Counted from the first letter of the stretch, positions 1 through 6,097 are shown. The stretch: 7,271 nt of DNA from DASRCB01 sp035653295 (GCA_035653295.1 DASRCB010000327.1:1-7271), one strand, 5' to 3'. A program made the numbers and translations. Notes: generated by a model from the sequence alone, not told the origin.

Positions 1-14
1 CGCTCGACGCTCAT
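1..14 (-). CDS. Start of a further gene of the moxR operon (partial, cut by window edge)
   Basis: An ATG on the minus strand (12-14) overlaps the TGA stop of the BatA-like gene as ATGA. This is the same overlap that joins moxR to the DUF58 gene. Only four codons, reading M-S-V-E, lie inside the window, so nothing can be said of the product. The case for a real gene rests on the ATGA junction and on the fact that clusters of this kind usually continue with further membrane or VWA proteins. It could be a chance ATG. Confidence 0.45.
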
Positions 15-1933
15 GAAGCTTTCTTCCAGGCGGATGCCCGGCGCGCCGGCATACGGCTCAAAACCGGCGTGGGGCGGCGGGACCCGCGCGCGTACAGCAG
101 CCATTCGAGAGAAAGTCCCACGCCTCCGAGGAGCGCCAGCCAATACCAAAGCTCGCGCGGCGCACGAACGGGGAGCCGCGCCGGGGGGAGGCCATAAACC
201 GCTTTACGCGGGGACCAGATGACGTCGCCTGGTTCGGGGAGAGTCAGCGAGAGCGAGAGGCTCCGATCGGGCGTGCCGATTCGAATCACCCCGGGGTTGG
301 CGGCGAACAGACGCAGGGTTCGGCCATCAAGCGTCCACGGCACGGGTTGCCGATCGTCGCTCGCGACCGAGATGGAAGCGGGATCGAGAGTGGCTTCCAG
401 ATCGATGTCATGCGCACCTACGGAGGACACACTCAGCTCCTGGCGGCGGAAGGATTCAGGAGCGAGCCAGCGCACCGCGTTCGCGAACAAAAGGGGCCCG
501 GCAAGTTCGTAACGAAGATCGGAGAGCAGCGGATGGAAGCCCAGCACCAGCGTCTTGCGAGGCGTTGATCTTGCGATAATCACGGGGCCGGCGTCGGCTT
601 CGGCGACCACGATGTCATCCTCGGCGGGGCGGAAAATGAGGGCGTTCGCTAATGAAACATCGCGCGCGCGAAGACCGGCGCCGAGCTGCGTTCCGGAATA
701 CCAGCGGCGCAGGGTCGTGCTTGCCGCGACCGACACGACCGGCGCCGGCGAGCCGGTCGCGGGCGGATCGATCCAGATAGTGTTTGCCATCGGCGGGCGC
801 GGTGGCGCGAAACGATCGAAGACGAGGATGGGAGTGGCGTCGGACCCATTCCACGCGGCGATGGGGTGAAACGCAGCGCGGACGTCCGGGATGGATTGGA
901 AAATCGGCCGGAGAAGATCGGGTTCGTCGCTGTAAACAGCGATCTCAGCGACGGAGCGCGCCGAGAGATCGAGGACTGCCCGGTGGTCTGCAGCGAACGC
1001 ATCGTCGGGCGCCAGTTGCACCTGCAGCGGGCCGGCGTTGCGGGCATGGATGGTGAATGATGCGGTCTGGTCGGAACCCGGCTGAAGCAGGAGCTGGCGC
1101 GTGCCCACGACGGCTCCGCCGAAGCTGGCTGCGAGCAGCACCGTTTTGGGCGCCGGGCCATAGTTACGGGCAGCAGCGAGCACCTCCCAGGTATCCGGGT
1201 CGGATGGTGCGCGGCGGACTGCCACGCGGCGCAGCCCGCAGTGCTGGGAAGGGCCCTCCACGCGGAGCATTCGGAGCGAGGGGGCGTTATCGGCGGGAGG
1301 CAGGTCTTCGCGGCGGGTTCGACCGGCTCCGGCGAAGACCACCTCAGCGGTGGGGGCGGAGTCCTGGCCGGCTGTCTGCAAGGCGAATTGCAGCGCGCGC
1401 GAGGCGCTGAAGACAGCCGCGCCGGGACGCGAATCGGCAATGGCGCGGCGGATCGAATCGCGATCGGTGTCGAAGGGAGTGACGGGCGTGGGCGTGGCGC
1501 CGGCGCGCACCAGCATCACCGGATCTTCGACAGGAACCGTCGCCAGCCATCGGCGGGCGGCGGCTTTGGCGTCGTCCATGAGTTCCCGCGGACGCGCGGG
1601 AGTCGACTGCGGCGAAGCCGCGCTCATCCAGGCGGAGGTATCGAGCACGAGGATATGCCTGCGCCCGTCACGCGGCCGTACCCCAAAACGAAGCTGGGCG
1701 ATGGCGAGCAACAGCAGCGCCATGCTGAGTAACTGCAGCAGCAGCGACCAGGGCTGCTGGATGCGGCGCCGATGACGCGCCTCGGGGGCATGCCCGGAAA
1801 CGGTGAAGAACTTCAGGGAGGATACCGTGTAGCGCCGGCGCGTGCGATCGAGCAGATAGAGCGTAACCATGAGCCCGCTGACGGCGCTGAAAAGAGCGAG
1901 CAGCTCGGGGAGGCTCAGGTTCAGGAGTGACAT
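11..1933 (-). CDS. BatA-like membrane protein with N-terminal BatA domain and von Willebrand A domain
   Basis: 640 residues, predicted to sit in the inner membrane. The N-terminus looks like the BatA/aerotolerance-regulator domain: a hydrophobic segment at about 8-28, a T-V-S-S-L-K-F-F stretch at 36-43, and a second hydrophobic segment at about 62-80. A VWA-like domain follows, with its metal site (MIDAS) strand at I94-L-V-L-D98-T-S-A-W-M. The canonical site is D-x-S-x-S, and here the second Ser is Trp102. A long beta-rich region (about 230-590) includes a G-F-H-P-L-L-S-D-L stretch near 465-473 typical of the extracytoplasmic part of these proteins. A last hydrophobic helix lies at about 596-614, followed by a basic tail. 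The start is the ATG at 1933, 5 bases after the DUF58 stop. The open frame runs further upstream but would then lie inside the DUF58 gene. No clear Shine-Dalgarno is seen, so translational coupling is likely. Family assignment is firm; the exact function is unknown. Confidence 0.88.
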   Translation of the reverse strand: MSLLNLSLPELLALFSAVSGLMVTLYLLDRTRRRYTVSSLKFFTVSGHAPEARHRRRIQQPWSLLLQLLSMALLLLAIAQLRFGVRPRDGRRHILVLDTSAWMSAASPQSTPARPRELMDDAKAAARRWLATVPVEDPVMLVRAGATPTPVTPFDTDRDSIRRAIADSRPGAAVFSASRALQFALQTAGQDSAPTAEVVFAGAGRTRREDLPPADNAPSLRMLRVEGPSQHCGLRRVAVRRAPSDPDTWEVLAAARNYGPAPKTVLLAASFGGAVVGTRQLLLQPGSDQTASFTIHARNAGPLQVQLAPDDAFAADHRAVLDLSARSVAEIAVYSDEPDLLRPIFQSIPDVRAAFHPIAAWNGSDATPILVFDRFAPPRPPMANTIWIDPPATGSPAPVVSVAASTTLRRWYSGTQLGAGLRARDVSLANALIFRPAEDDIVVAEADAGPVIIARSTPRKTLVLGFHPLLSDLRYELAGPLLFANAVRWLAPESFRRQELSVSSVGAHDIDLEATLDPASISVASDDRQPVPWTLDGRTLRLFAANPGVIRIGTPDRSLSLSLTLPEPGDVIWSPRKAVYGLPPARLPVRAPRELWYWLALLGGVGLSLEWLLYARGSRRPTPVLSRMPARRASAWKKAS

Positions 1934-1938
1934 ACGAA

Positions 1939-2826
1939 TTACTGGATGCTCTGGGAGCGAACCAGCGGTCCAAACACCGCATCCTCGACGGAAGTGGAAG
2001 TGGAAAGCCCGACGTAGCGTCCTCCGCTGCGGTCGGCGATTCCCGCGAGCGCCCGGGCGTGGCCCTCGAAGGCCTCGGTGTAGCGTTGGCGGGATTCGCG
2101 ATCGAAGGTCAGCTCGAGGCGGCGGCCGGTTTCGGCGTCGGTGATCTCCAGTTGTCCCTCCCAGCCAGGGCTGCGATCCTCTTCGGCCCAAACGTGGACC
2201 AGCAGAAGCTCGTGGCCGAAATCGGCCAGAAACTGAAGGGGCCGAAGACAGTCGCTGTCGTCGAAGAAATCGGACACGACGATGAGCAGGCCGGGCTGCT
2301 CGTAACGAGAGCAGAACTCGCGGGCAATGGCCATGTAATCGGTGCGTCCACCGACGGCTACGCGGGTCAGAAAGTTGACGGCGTGGACAAAACGATGCCG
2401 GCCGCCGCTGCAGAGGAAAGATTCCTGGAGCGAAGCGTCGAAGGGCTGGACACACAAGGAATCGAGGCGGATCATGGCCACGTACGCCAGCGCCGCCGTG
2501 AGCGTGCGCGCGAACTCGAATTTAGGGGTCACGGCGCCGAGTTGCATGGAGGCGCTGGCGTCAAGCAGGAGACGAACAGGGACGCGCGGCTCGACCTGGA
2601 ACATTTTCAGGAAAAGCTTCTCGAGGCGCAGATACGCGCGCCAGTTGACGGCGCGAAGGTCGTCGCCCTGGTGGAAATTGCGATGGTCGAGAAATTCCTG
2701 GCCGGCGCCCGGCAGCCGGGACATGTTATGGCCGCCGACGAGGCCGGGGAACGACTTCTGCCAGCGCAGGGCGAGGCGCTCCAGTTTTTCCAGAAACGCC
2801 CCATCGATGATGGGGGTGGTGCTCAT
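1939..2826 (-). CDS. DUF58 domain protein (VWA-like), partner of MoxR
   Basis: 295 residues with no membrane segment. The DUF58 signature is plain: R-x-Y-x-x-G-type context replaced by H48-R-N-F-H-Q-G-D-D-L-R-A-V-N-W-R, then L67-R-L-E-K-L-F-L-K-M-F and an intact metal-binding motif D89-A-S-A-S93. The downstream strand L181-I-V-V-S-D-F-F-D-D matches the later VWA metal-loop region. In the family, DUF58 proteins pair with MoxR ATPases, which are thought to remodel or load them; the client is unknown. The start is the ATG at 2824-2826, which overlaps the moxR stop as ATGA. The frame stays open upstream to 3156, but that part lies inside moxR and is not used. No Shine-Dalgarno is visible before the ATG, so translation probably depends on coupling to moxR. 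Its intact MIDAS contrasts with the altered one in the next gene. Confidence 0.93.
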   Translation of the reverse strand: MSTTPIIDGAFLEKLERLALRWQKSFPGLVGGHNMSRLPGAGQEFLDHRNFHQGDDLRAVNWRAYLRLEKLFLKMFQVEPRVPVRLLLDASASMQLGAVTPKFEFARTLTAALAYVAMIRLDSLCVQPFDASLQESFLCSGGRHRFVHAVNFLTRVAVGGRTDYMAIAREFCSRYEQPGLLIVVSDFFDDSDCLRPLQFLADFGHELLLVHVWAEEDRSPGWEGQLEITDAETGRRLELTFDRESRQRYTEAFEGHARALAGIADRSGGRYVGLSTSTSVEDAVFGPLVRSQSIQ

Positions 2827-3812
2827 CGTACCGGCGCAGCAGTCGACTGAATGATCCTCGTGAGGATGGTCTCGGGAGTCTCGCCTTCGGCGTGCGCGTC
2901 GAAATTCAGAATGATGCGGTGCCGCAGGACGGCGGGGGCGATTTCGATGAGGTCGTCGATGGCGAGATTCAGCCGTCCGCGCATGAGCGCCAGCACCCGG
3001 CCGCATTCCACCAGCGCCTGCGCGCCGCGCGGCGAACTGCCGTAACGCACGTAGCGCGTGGCCATCTCGTGGGCGTATGCCGTTCCCGGCTGTGTGGCCA
3101 TGATCAGGCCGATGGCGAAATCCTGGACGTGGGGCGCGACCAGCACTTTTCGGCACTCGAGGCGCAGATTGAGAATGGTCTCGCGGTCCATGACCGCTGA
3201 AATTTCGTCATCATCGCGCTGAACAGTGCGCTCGACAATGCGGCTGAGGTCCTCGCGCGAGGGATAGGTCACGAGGATTTTCATCAGGAAACGGTCGAGC
3301 TGGGCCTCGGGCAGAGGATAGGTTCCCTCCATCTCGATGGGATTCTGCGTAGCCATCACGAGAAACGGTGGCTCGAGCTGATGGGTGGCGTTGCCGCTGG
3401 TGACCGTGCGCTCCTGCATGGCTTCCAGCAGAGCGGACTGCGTCTTGGGTGTTGCGCGGTTGATCTCATCGGCAAGGACGAGGTTCGCGAAGATGGGGCC
3501 GGGTTGAAAGCGCAGCGACTTGGCGCCGCGATCGTCGCCCTCAATGACCATACTGCCGACGATGTCGGCGGGCATGAGGTCGGGAGTGAACTGGATGCGC
3601 GAGTAACGAAGGTGGAGCACCCGGCCGAGGGTCCGCAGGAGCGTGGTCTTGCCGAGTCCGGGCACTCCTTCGAGCAGGACATGGCCGCCAGCCAGCAGAC
3701 AGATAAGCACCCCATCGACGACGGGCTGCTGACCTACGATAACTTTACCGATTTCTTTTCGAACACGATCGAGCGCAGCGACGGCGAGTTGGAGGGACCC
3801 ATCGGAGGGCAC
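2823..3812 (-). CDS. moxR: MoxR-family AAA+ ATPase
   Basis: 329 residues, the usual length for MoxR, and probably cytoplasmic. Motifs in order: Walker A G49-V-P-G-L-G-K55-T56; the conserved R-I-Q-F-T-P-D-L-M-P-A-D-I segment at 72-84; Walker B L111-V-L-A-D115-E116-I-N-R; sensor 1 M153-A-T-Q-N157-P; a candidate arginine finger in L172-D-R174-F; and sensor 2 S260-P-R262-G. The ATPase is expected to drive conformational work on the VWA proteins encoded next. The start is GTG at 3810-3812. An in-frame TAG lies two codons earlier (3816-3818), so no longer start is possible, and homologues begin at about this point. There is no Shine-Dalgarno, but a TACAAT hexamer lies 6 bases upstream, which suggests a leaderless transcript. 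This is the first gene of the operon, sealed from upstream genes by the hairpin at 3882-3970. Confidence 0.96.
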   Translation of the reverse strand: MPSDGSLQLAVAALDRVRKEIGKVIVGQQPVVDGVLICLLAGGHVLLEGVPGLGKTTLLRTLGRVLHLRYSRIQFTPDLMPADIVGSMVIEGDDRGAKSLRFQPGPIFANLVLADEINRATPKTQSALLEAMQERTVTSGNATHQLEPPFLVMATQNPIEMEGTYPLPEAQLDRFLMKILVTYPSREDLSRIVERTVQRDDDEISAVMDRETILNLRLECRKVLVAPHVQDFAIGLIMATQPGTAYAHEMATRYVRYGSSPRGAQALVECGRVLALMRGRLNLAIDDLIEIAPAVLRHRIILNFDAHAEGETPETILTRIIQSTAAPVR

Positions 3813-3818
3813 AACCTA

Positions 3819-3824
3819 ATTGTA
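3819..3824 (-). promoter_or_regulatory. Candidate -10 element of the moxR operon
   Basis: The minus strand reads TACAAT, one mismatch from TATAAT, then TAGGTT, then the GTG start of moxR. Transcription normally begins about 6-7 bases after the -10 hexamer, so the first base of the GTG would be at or next to +1. No TTGACA-like -35 is seen 16-18 bases upstream, where the sequence is GC-rich. The site lies between the terminator-like hairpin and moxR, where an operon promoter is expected. Confidence 0.5.
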
Positions 3825-3881
3825 GGGCAGGGCGCTGCGAGGCTGGCGGGGCGGGGAAAGGCGTACTGCGGCGGTTCGGAT

Positions 3882-3970
3882 AAAAAAAGGGGGCACGGGT
3901 GAGACGACCGCTCGCGCCTCGCCGGAAAGCGCACGACGACCGAGTTGTCGCGAGCCCTGCCGCCCGTGCC
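3882..3970 (-). terminator. Rod-like hairpin followed by T7: probable intrinsic terminator or small structured RNA
   Basis: Read on the minus strand, an 8-bp stem pairs GGCACGGG (3963-3970) with CCCGTGCC (3892-3899). Inside it a perfect 7-bp stem pairs GCTCGCG (3949-3955) with CGCGAGC (3910-3916), and inside that a 4-bp stem pairs CTCG (3941-3944) with CGAG (3918-3921). Three C residues and seven T residues (3882-3888) follow the outer stem. The structure starts 7 bases after the stop of the upstream membrane-protein gene, which suits a terminator. It is much longer than a usual terminator hairpin, and the C3 spacer before the T-run is slightly long. It could therefore also be the 3' end of a processed small RNA. 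There is no matching T-run for plus-strand transcription. Confidence 0.65.
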
Positions 3971-3977
3971 GGGGTGA

Positions 3978-4421
3978 CTACGCCGCCGCCGCCGACCGCT
4001 CGCCCATGAGTCCGGCGAAATGGTTGACGATCTGCGACATCTCATCCAGCGCCTGTCGTCCGCGCGTGACCGAAAGCCGGCGAGCGAGGGCGTACCAGCG
4101 CCGCATCAGACTGTAGTGCACCATCAGCATACGTTCTTCGATGGCGCTCCCAGCCACCTTGAACTCTGCGCCGTGCCGCAGCAGGCACGTGATGAGAGAG
4201 TAATCGCTGTCGAGCTTTGTCTGCAACGCGTCCAGATCCGCCGTGGTGAGGGCTCCCGCAAGCCGGTCCTGCACATCGCGGAAGCTGAGCCGGTTGGCTT
4301 CAGCCACGTCTTTGGCGAAGTCACGCGCCGGCCGGGTACTGAGAATCAGCAGGCACGTGTATCGGAACCAGTACGCGAACAGAACCAGCGACACACTCAC
4401 GAAGAAGATGCTTGCTGTCAT
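3978..4421 (-). CDS. Small N-terminally anchored membrane protein, function unknown
   Basis: 147 residues; family not recognised. A single strong hydrophobic helix spans about residues 4-27 (from I5-F-F-V-S-V-S-L-V-L-F-A), followed by Arg30 and charged helical sequence to the end. The topology is probably a short periplasmic N-terminus with most of the protein cytoplasmic. The soluble part has repeated aliphatic/charged spacing that looks alpha-helical, with Tyr/Trp/Arg-rich patches such as M106-R-R-W-Y-A-L-A-R-R. The tail ends in four Ala. The chosen start is the ATG at 4421, which has GGGAG 7 bases upstream; an ATG 25 codons earlier (4496) would add a polar stretch and lacks such support. 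It lies 123 bases downstream of the CYTH gene on the same strand and may be co-transcribed with it. The rod-like hairpin at 3882-3970 closes the unit. G/C-rich third positions support coding. Confidence 0.75.
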   Translation of the reverse strand: MTASIFFVSVSLVLFAYWFRYTCLLILSTRPARDFAKDVAEANRLSFRDVQDRLAGALTTADLDALQTKLDSDYSLITCLLRHGAEFKVAGSAIEERMLMVHYSLMRRWYALARRLSVTRGRQALDEMSQIVNHFAGLMGERSAAAA

Positions 4422-4428
4422 TGGTTTG

Positions 4429-4433
4429 CTCCC
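4429..4433 (-). promoter_or_regulatory. Ribosome binding site that fixes the start of the membrane protein gene
   Basis: The minus strand reads GGGAG, then CAAACCA, then ATG at 4421: a purine-rich Shine-Dalgarno with 7-base spacing. It is the clearest ribosome binding site in the window and decides for the ATG at 4421 over the longer frame. Confidence 0.65.
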
Positions 4434-4438
4434 ATACT

Positions 4439-4458
4439 CCTGGCGGACTTCCACCAGG
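4439..4458 (-). promoter_or_regulatory. Stable stem-loop in the 5' leader of the membrane protein gene
   Basis: The minus strand reads CCTGGTGG, loop AAGT, then CCGCCAGG: an 8-bp stem with one G-T (G-U) pair and a 4-base loop. It ends 5 bases before the GGGAG ribosome binding site and 17 bases before the ATG at 4421. There is no T-run after it, so it is unlikely to be a terminator for the CYTH gene. It may tune translation initiation or mRNA stability. The pairing is seen directly; the role is inference. Confidence 0.4.
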
Positions 4459-4544
4459 TCAACAGAAGCGTAACATCCGGTTTGTCGAAAGAACAAGATG
4501 AAAAGGTCCTGCCAGGGTAAATTCGCCGAGGCTGACCAGGGAAG

Positions 4545-5105
4545 TTACTTAGTGCTTTCGAAAACCATGTCCCTGCTGGTGGTACCGTGCTCGCCGCGGT
4601 ACTGCAAATACAGCGCTCCATAGCTCTCGGTTATGTAATCGGCGGGGTAGAAGCCGAGCTCGCGGGCCGTGGCGTCGAGCCACGAAGCGGGCCCCTCCAG
4701 CTCGAGGAAGCAGCCGATGGGAGTTTCATCGAGGGTGATGATGCCGGGCGCGCCGGCCCTGGTGAACTCGGTTCGATACTTCTCGTAACGGAAGACGGTG
4801 GTAAAGCCGAGCCGGTCGAGAATGGTCAGCACGGCTTCCGCATTCGACGCCGCGAACTCGATCTCTTCGCGGGTTTTGTGCGGGCCGCGCTGCGGCGGCC
4901 CCTTGAAGGTGACGACGGTGGCCTCCCCTGCACTACGCACCCGAAGAAGGCTGCGCTGCCGCCGGAGCGTTTGAGCGCTGGTGTCGCAGACGATGTTCAT
5001 TTCGTGCATGCGGGCGTGGAGGACCGTATAGCCGATCGCGCGAATCCGCTGGCTCGCGGAATCCGGATCATCGATTCGCAGCTTGACTTCGTTCTCGACA
5101 GGCAT
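4545..5105 (-). CDS. CYTH-domain protein (class IV adenylate cyclase / triphosphate tunnel enzyme family)
   Basis: 186 residues, probably cytosolic. The N-terminal signature E4-x-E6-x-K8 of the CYTH (triphosphate tunnel metalloenzyme) fold is present. It is followed by tunnel-lining basic and acidic strands in the usual order: L53-L-R-V-R57, T66-F-K68-G, R79-E-E-I-E83, R107-Y-E-K-Y-R-T and F133-L-E-L-E137-G. The family hydrolyses or cyclises triphosphate substrates (ATP to cAMP, thiamine triphosphate, inorganic triphosphate) with divalent metal. The sequence alone does not say which one is used here. The spacing of motifs and the I123-T-L-D-E-T-P-I-G stretch resemble proteins annotated as CyaB-like class IV cyclases. 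The start is the ATG at 5105, which places ExExK at residue 4 as in homologues. The open frame continues to 5561, but that part is antisense to the plus-strand gene at 5283-5600. No Shine-Dalgarno is visible. It probably leads the unit that includes the membrane protein downstream. Confidence 0.9.
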   Translation of the reverse strand: MPVENEVKLRIDDPDSASQRIRAIGYTVLHARMHEMNIVCDTSAQTLRRQRSLLRVRSAGEATVVTFKGPPQRGPHKTREEIEFAASNAEAVLTILDRLGFTTVFRYEKYRTEFTRAGAPGIITLDETPIGCFLELEGPASWLDATARELGFYPADYITESYGALYLQYRGEHGTTSRDMVFESTK

Positions 5106-5282
5106 GAGGGACGGAGAGGCCCTGCGCCCTTCTCTCTCGGCGCTTACGTTCCATGATGACAGGAATGTCTGATGCGGGGTGGCTGGTCTGGCGGGCTTGG
5201 TACCCCCAGTACCGCTCGGTAGATTCTCTCCGGGACGAAATCGGCTAGAGTTACCACTGACAGGTGAGGTTATTCTTCTCGC

Positions 5283-5600
5283 ATGCAAAGTGAAACATCC
5301 GCGCCCCAGGAGGGCTGCCACAGATCGCCCAGCGGGGCTGAAATCGCCGGTGATGCGATCTCCCGGAAATTCGAGCAGGCGCGCGCGCTCGGCAAACTCG
5401 AGCGCGCCATCGCTTCGAATCTCTGCATGGGCAATCGCGGGCCCATCCGGGTCATGATCCGGGAAGGAACGACCGGAGATCTGTTGACGGACCCGTCGTA
5501 CTTCTCGAGGCGCGCGTACTGGTTCCTGCCGGATGGCTCGAAGAAAGCTGTTCGCGTTCACCGGGATGGATTCATGCTGCTCGATTCAGTCGCGGAGTAG
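5283..5600 (+). CDS. Small hypothetical protein, 105 residues
   Basis: Not recognised. The protein has a polar N-terminus (about 1-25), an amphipathic charged helix at about 26-46 (R28-K-F-E-Q-A-R-A-L-G-K-L-E-R-A-I-A), and a compact C-terminal part with aromatic and basic residues (Y73-F-S-R-R-A-Y-W-F-L-P-D-G-S-K-K-A-V-R-V). No signal peptide or membrane helix is seen. Third codon positions are strongly G/C from about residue 30 on, which supports coding on this strand over the opposing frame. The ATG at 5283 is the start; a GAGGT (5266-5270) lies 12 bases before it, longer spacing than ideal. A CTGACA (5257-5262) resembles a -35 hexamer but no matching -10 follows. The gene diverges from the CYTH gene and converges on tRNA-Arg, so it is probably transcribed alone. 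The C-terminal part could be a small beta domain, but no function is proposed. Confidence 0.7.
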   Translation: MQSETSAPQEGCHRSPSGAEIAGDAISRKFEQARALGKLERAIASNLCMGNRGPIRVMIREGTTGDLLTDPSYFSRRAYWFLPDGSKKAVRVHRDGFMLLDSVAE

Positions 5601-5645
5601 TGTTCGCGTAAGCTCAGGGCCCGGAAGGCGCGACGGCGACGGGAA

Positions 5646-5722
5646 TGGCGCGCCCGGAGGGACTCGAACCCCCGGCCTACTGGTTCGAAGCCAGTCGCTC
5701 TATCCGGCTGAGCTACGGGCGC
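5646..5722 (-). tRNA. tRNA-Arg (anticodon TCG), CCA encoded
   Basis: A complete cloverleaf reads on the minus strand. The 7-bp acceptor is GCGCCCG/CGGGCGC, the D-arm GCTC/GAGC has an AGCCGGATA loop, and the anticodon arm is ACTGG-CTTCGAA-CCAGT. The variable region is AGGCC. The T-arm is GGGGG-TTCGAGT-CCCTC with one G-T pair. Discriminator G and an encoded CCA (5646-5648) follow. The anticodon TCG (positions 34-36, after T33) reads CGA and, by wobble, other CGN arginine codons. The gene lies just downstream of the DGPF gene on the same strand and has its own TATAAT. No integrase or direct repeat suggests use as an attachment site. Confidence 0.97.
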
Positions 5723-5730
5723 GTGCTCTT

Positions 5731-5736
5731 ATTATA
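5731..5736 (-). promoter_or_regulatory. -10 element of tRNA-Arg
   Basis: The minus strand shows a perfect TATAAT 8 bases before the first base of the tRNA. Transcription would start only about 1-3 bases upstream of the mature 5' end. No good -35 is seen at 16-18 bases upstream, where the end of the DGPF coding sequence lies. Confidence 0.6.
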
Positions 5737-5740
5737 GGCG

Positions 5741-6097
5741 TCATGACGCGGGAAGATCCGGCAGTTCGACTACCGGCCGCACCTCCACTGTTCCCTTCTT
5801 TGCGCCGGGAATGCGGGCGGCGATTTCGGCGGCTTCCTGCAGATCTTTGGCCTCGATCAGGAAGAAGCCGCCGAGCTGTTCGCGGGTTTCGGCGAAGGGG
5901 CCGTCCTTAATAATGCGCGCCCCGTCGCGCACCTGCACGCTGGTCGCCGTGGAGACCGGCTGAAGAGGCATGGCGCTCAGGTACTGACCTTTGGACCGGA
6001 GCTGATGCGCGAGCGCGGTGGATTCGCCGTAGCAGGCCTGGCGCTCCGGCTCAGTCCAGACGCGCTCGTCGGCGTAGATGAGCAGCATGTATTTCAT
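5741..6097 (-). CDS. DGPF/YCII-family protein, partner of the ECF42-type sigma factor
   Basis: 118 residues, cytosolic, the usual length for the family. It begins M-K-Y-M-L-L-I-Y-A-D as YCII-like proteins do (a ferredoxin-like alpha/beta fold) and carries the diagnostic D65-G-P-F68-A-E-T-R-E-Q-L-G-G-F motif. It ends with the usual E105-V-R-P-V-V-E strand. Proteins with this motif are strongly linked in genomes to ECF42-type sigma factors; their biochemical role is not established. The start is the ATG at 6097, since the frame upstream (to 6220) runs into the sigma gene on the other strand and lacks family similarity. The gene diverges from the sigma gene across 53 bases. Its TGA stop (5741-5743) lies 18 bases upstream of the tRNA. 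No Shine-Dalgarno is evident. Confidence 0.94.
   Translation of the reverse strand: MKYMLLIYADERVWTEPERQACYGESTALAHQLRSKGQYLSAMPLQPVSTATSVQVRDGARIIKDGPFAETREQLGGFFLIEAKDLQEAAEIAARIPGAKKGTVEVRPVVELPDLPAS

Noticed and set aside
1934..2455. N-terminal extension of the BatA-like protein inside the DUF58 gene
   Set aside because: The extension is Arg/Pro-rich and lies in a second frame of the DUF58 gene. The BatA-type N-terminus begins at the ATG at 1933.
1927..2850. 307-residue plus-strand open frame opposite the DUF58 gene
   Set aside because: It is a mirror of the coding frame caused by G/C-rich codons; the DUF58 and BatA-like proteins on the other strand have clear motifs.
4500..4545. Terminator after the CYTH gene
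   Set aside because: Only short CCAGGG direct repeats (4513-4518 and 4536-4541) are present; no hairpin with a T-run on the minus strand.
5106..5561. N-terminal extension of the CYTH protein (start at 5561)
   Set aside because: The extra 152 residues are low-complexity, Arg/Pro/Ser-rich, antisense to the gene at 5283-5600, and would displace the ExExK signature from its normal position near the N-terminus.
5646..5722. tRNA-Arg as an attachment site for an integrated element
   Set aside because: No integrase gene, no second copy of the tRNA 3' end and no change in composition were seen on either side.
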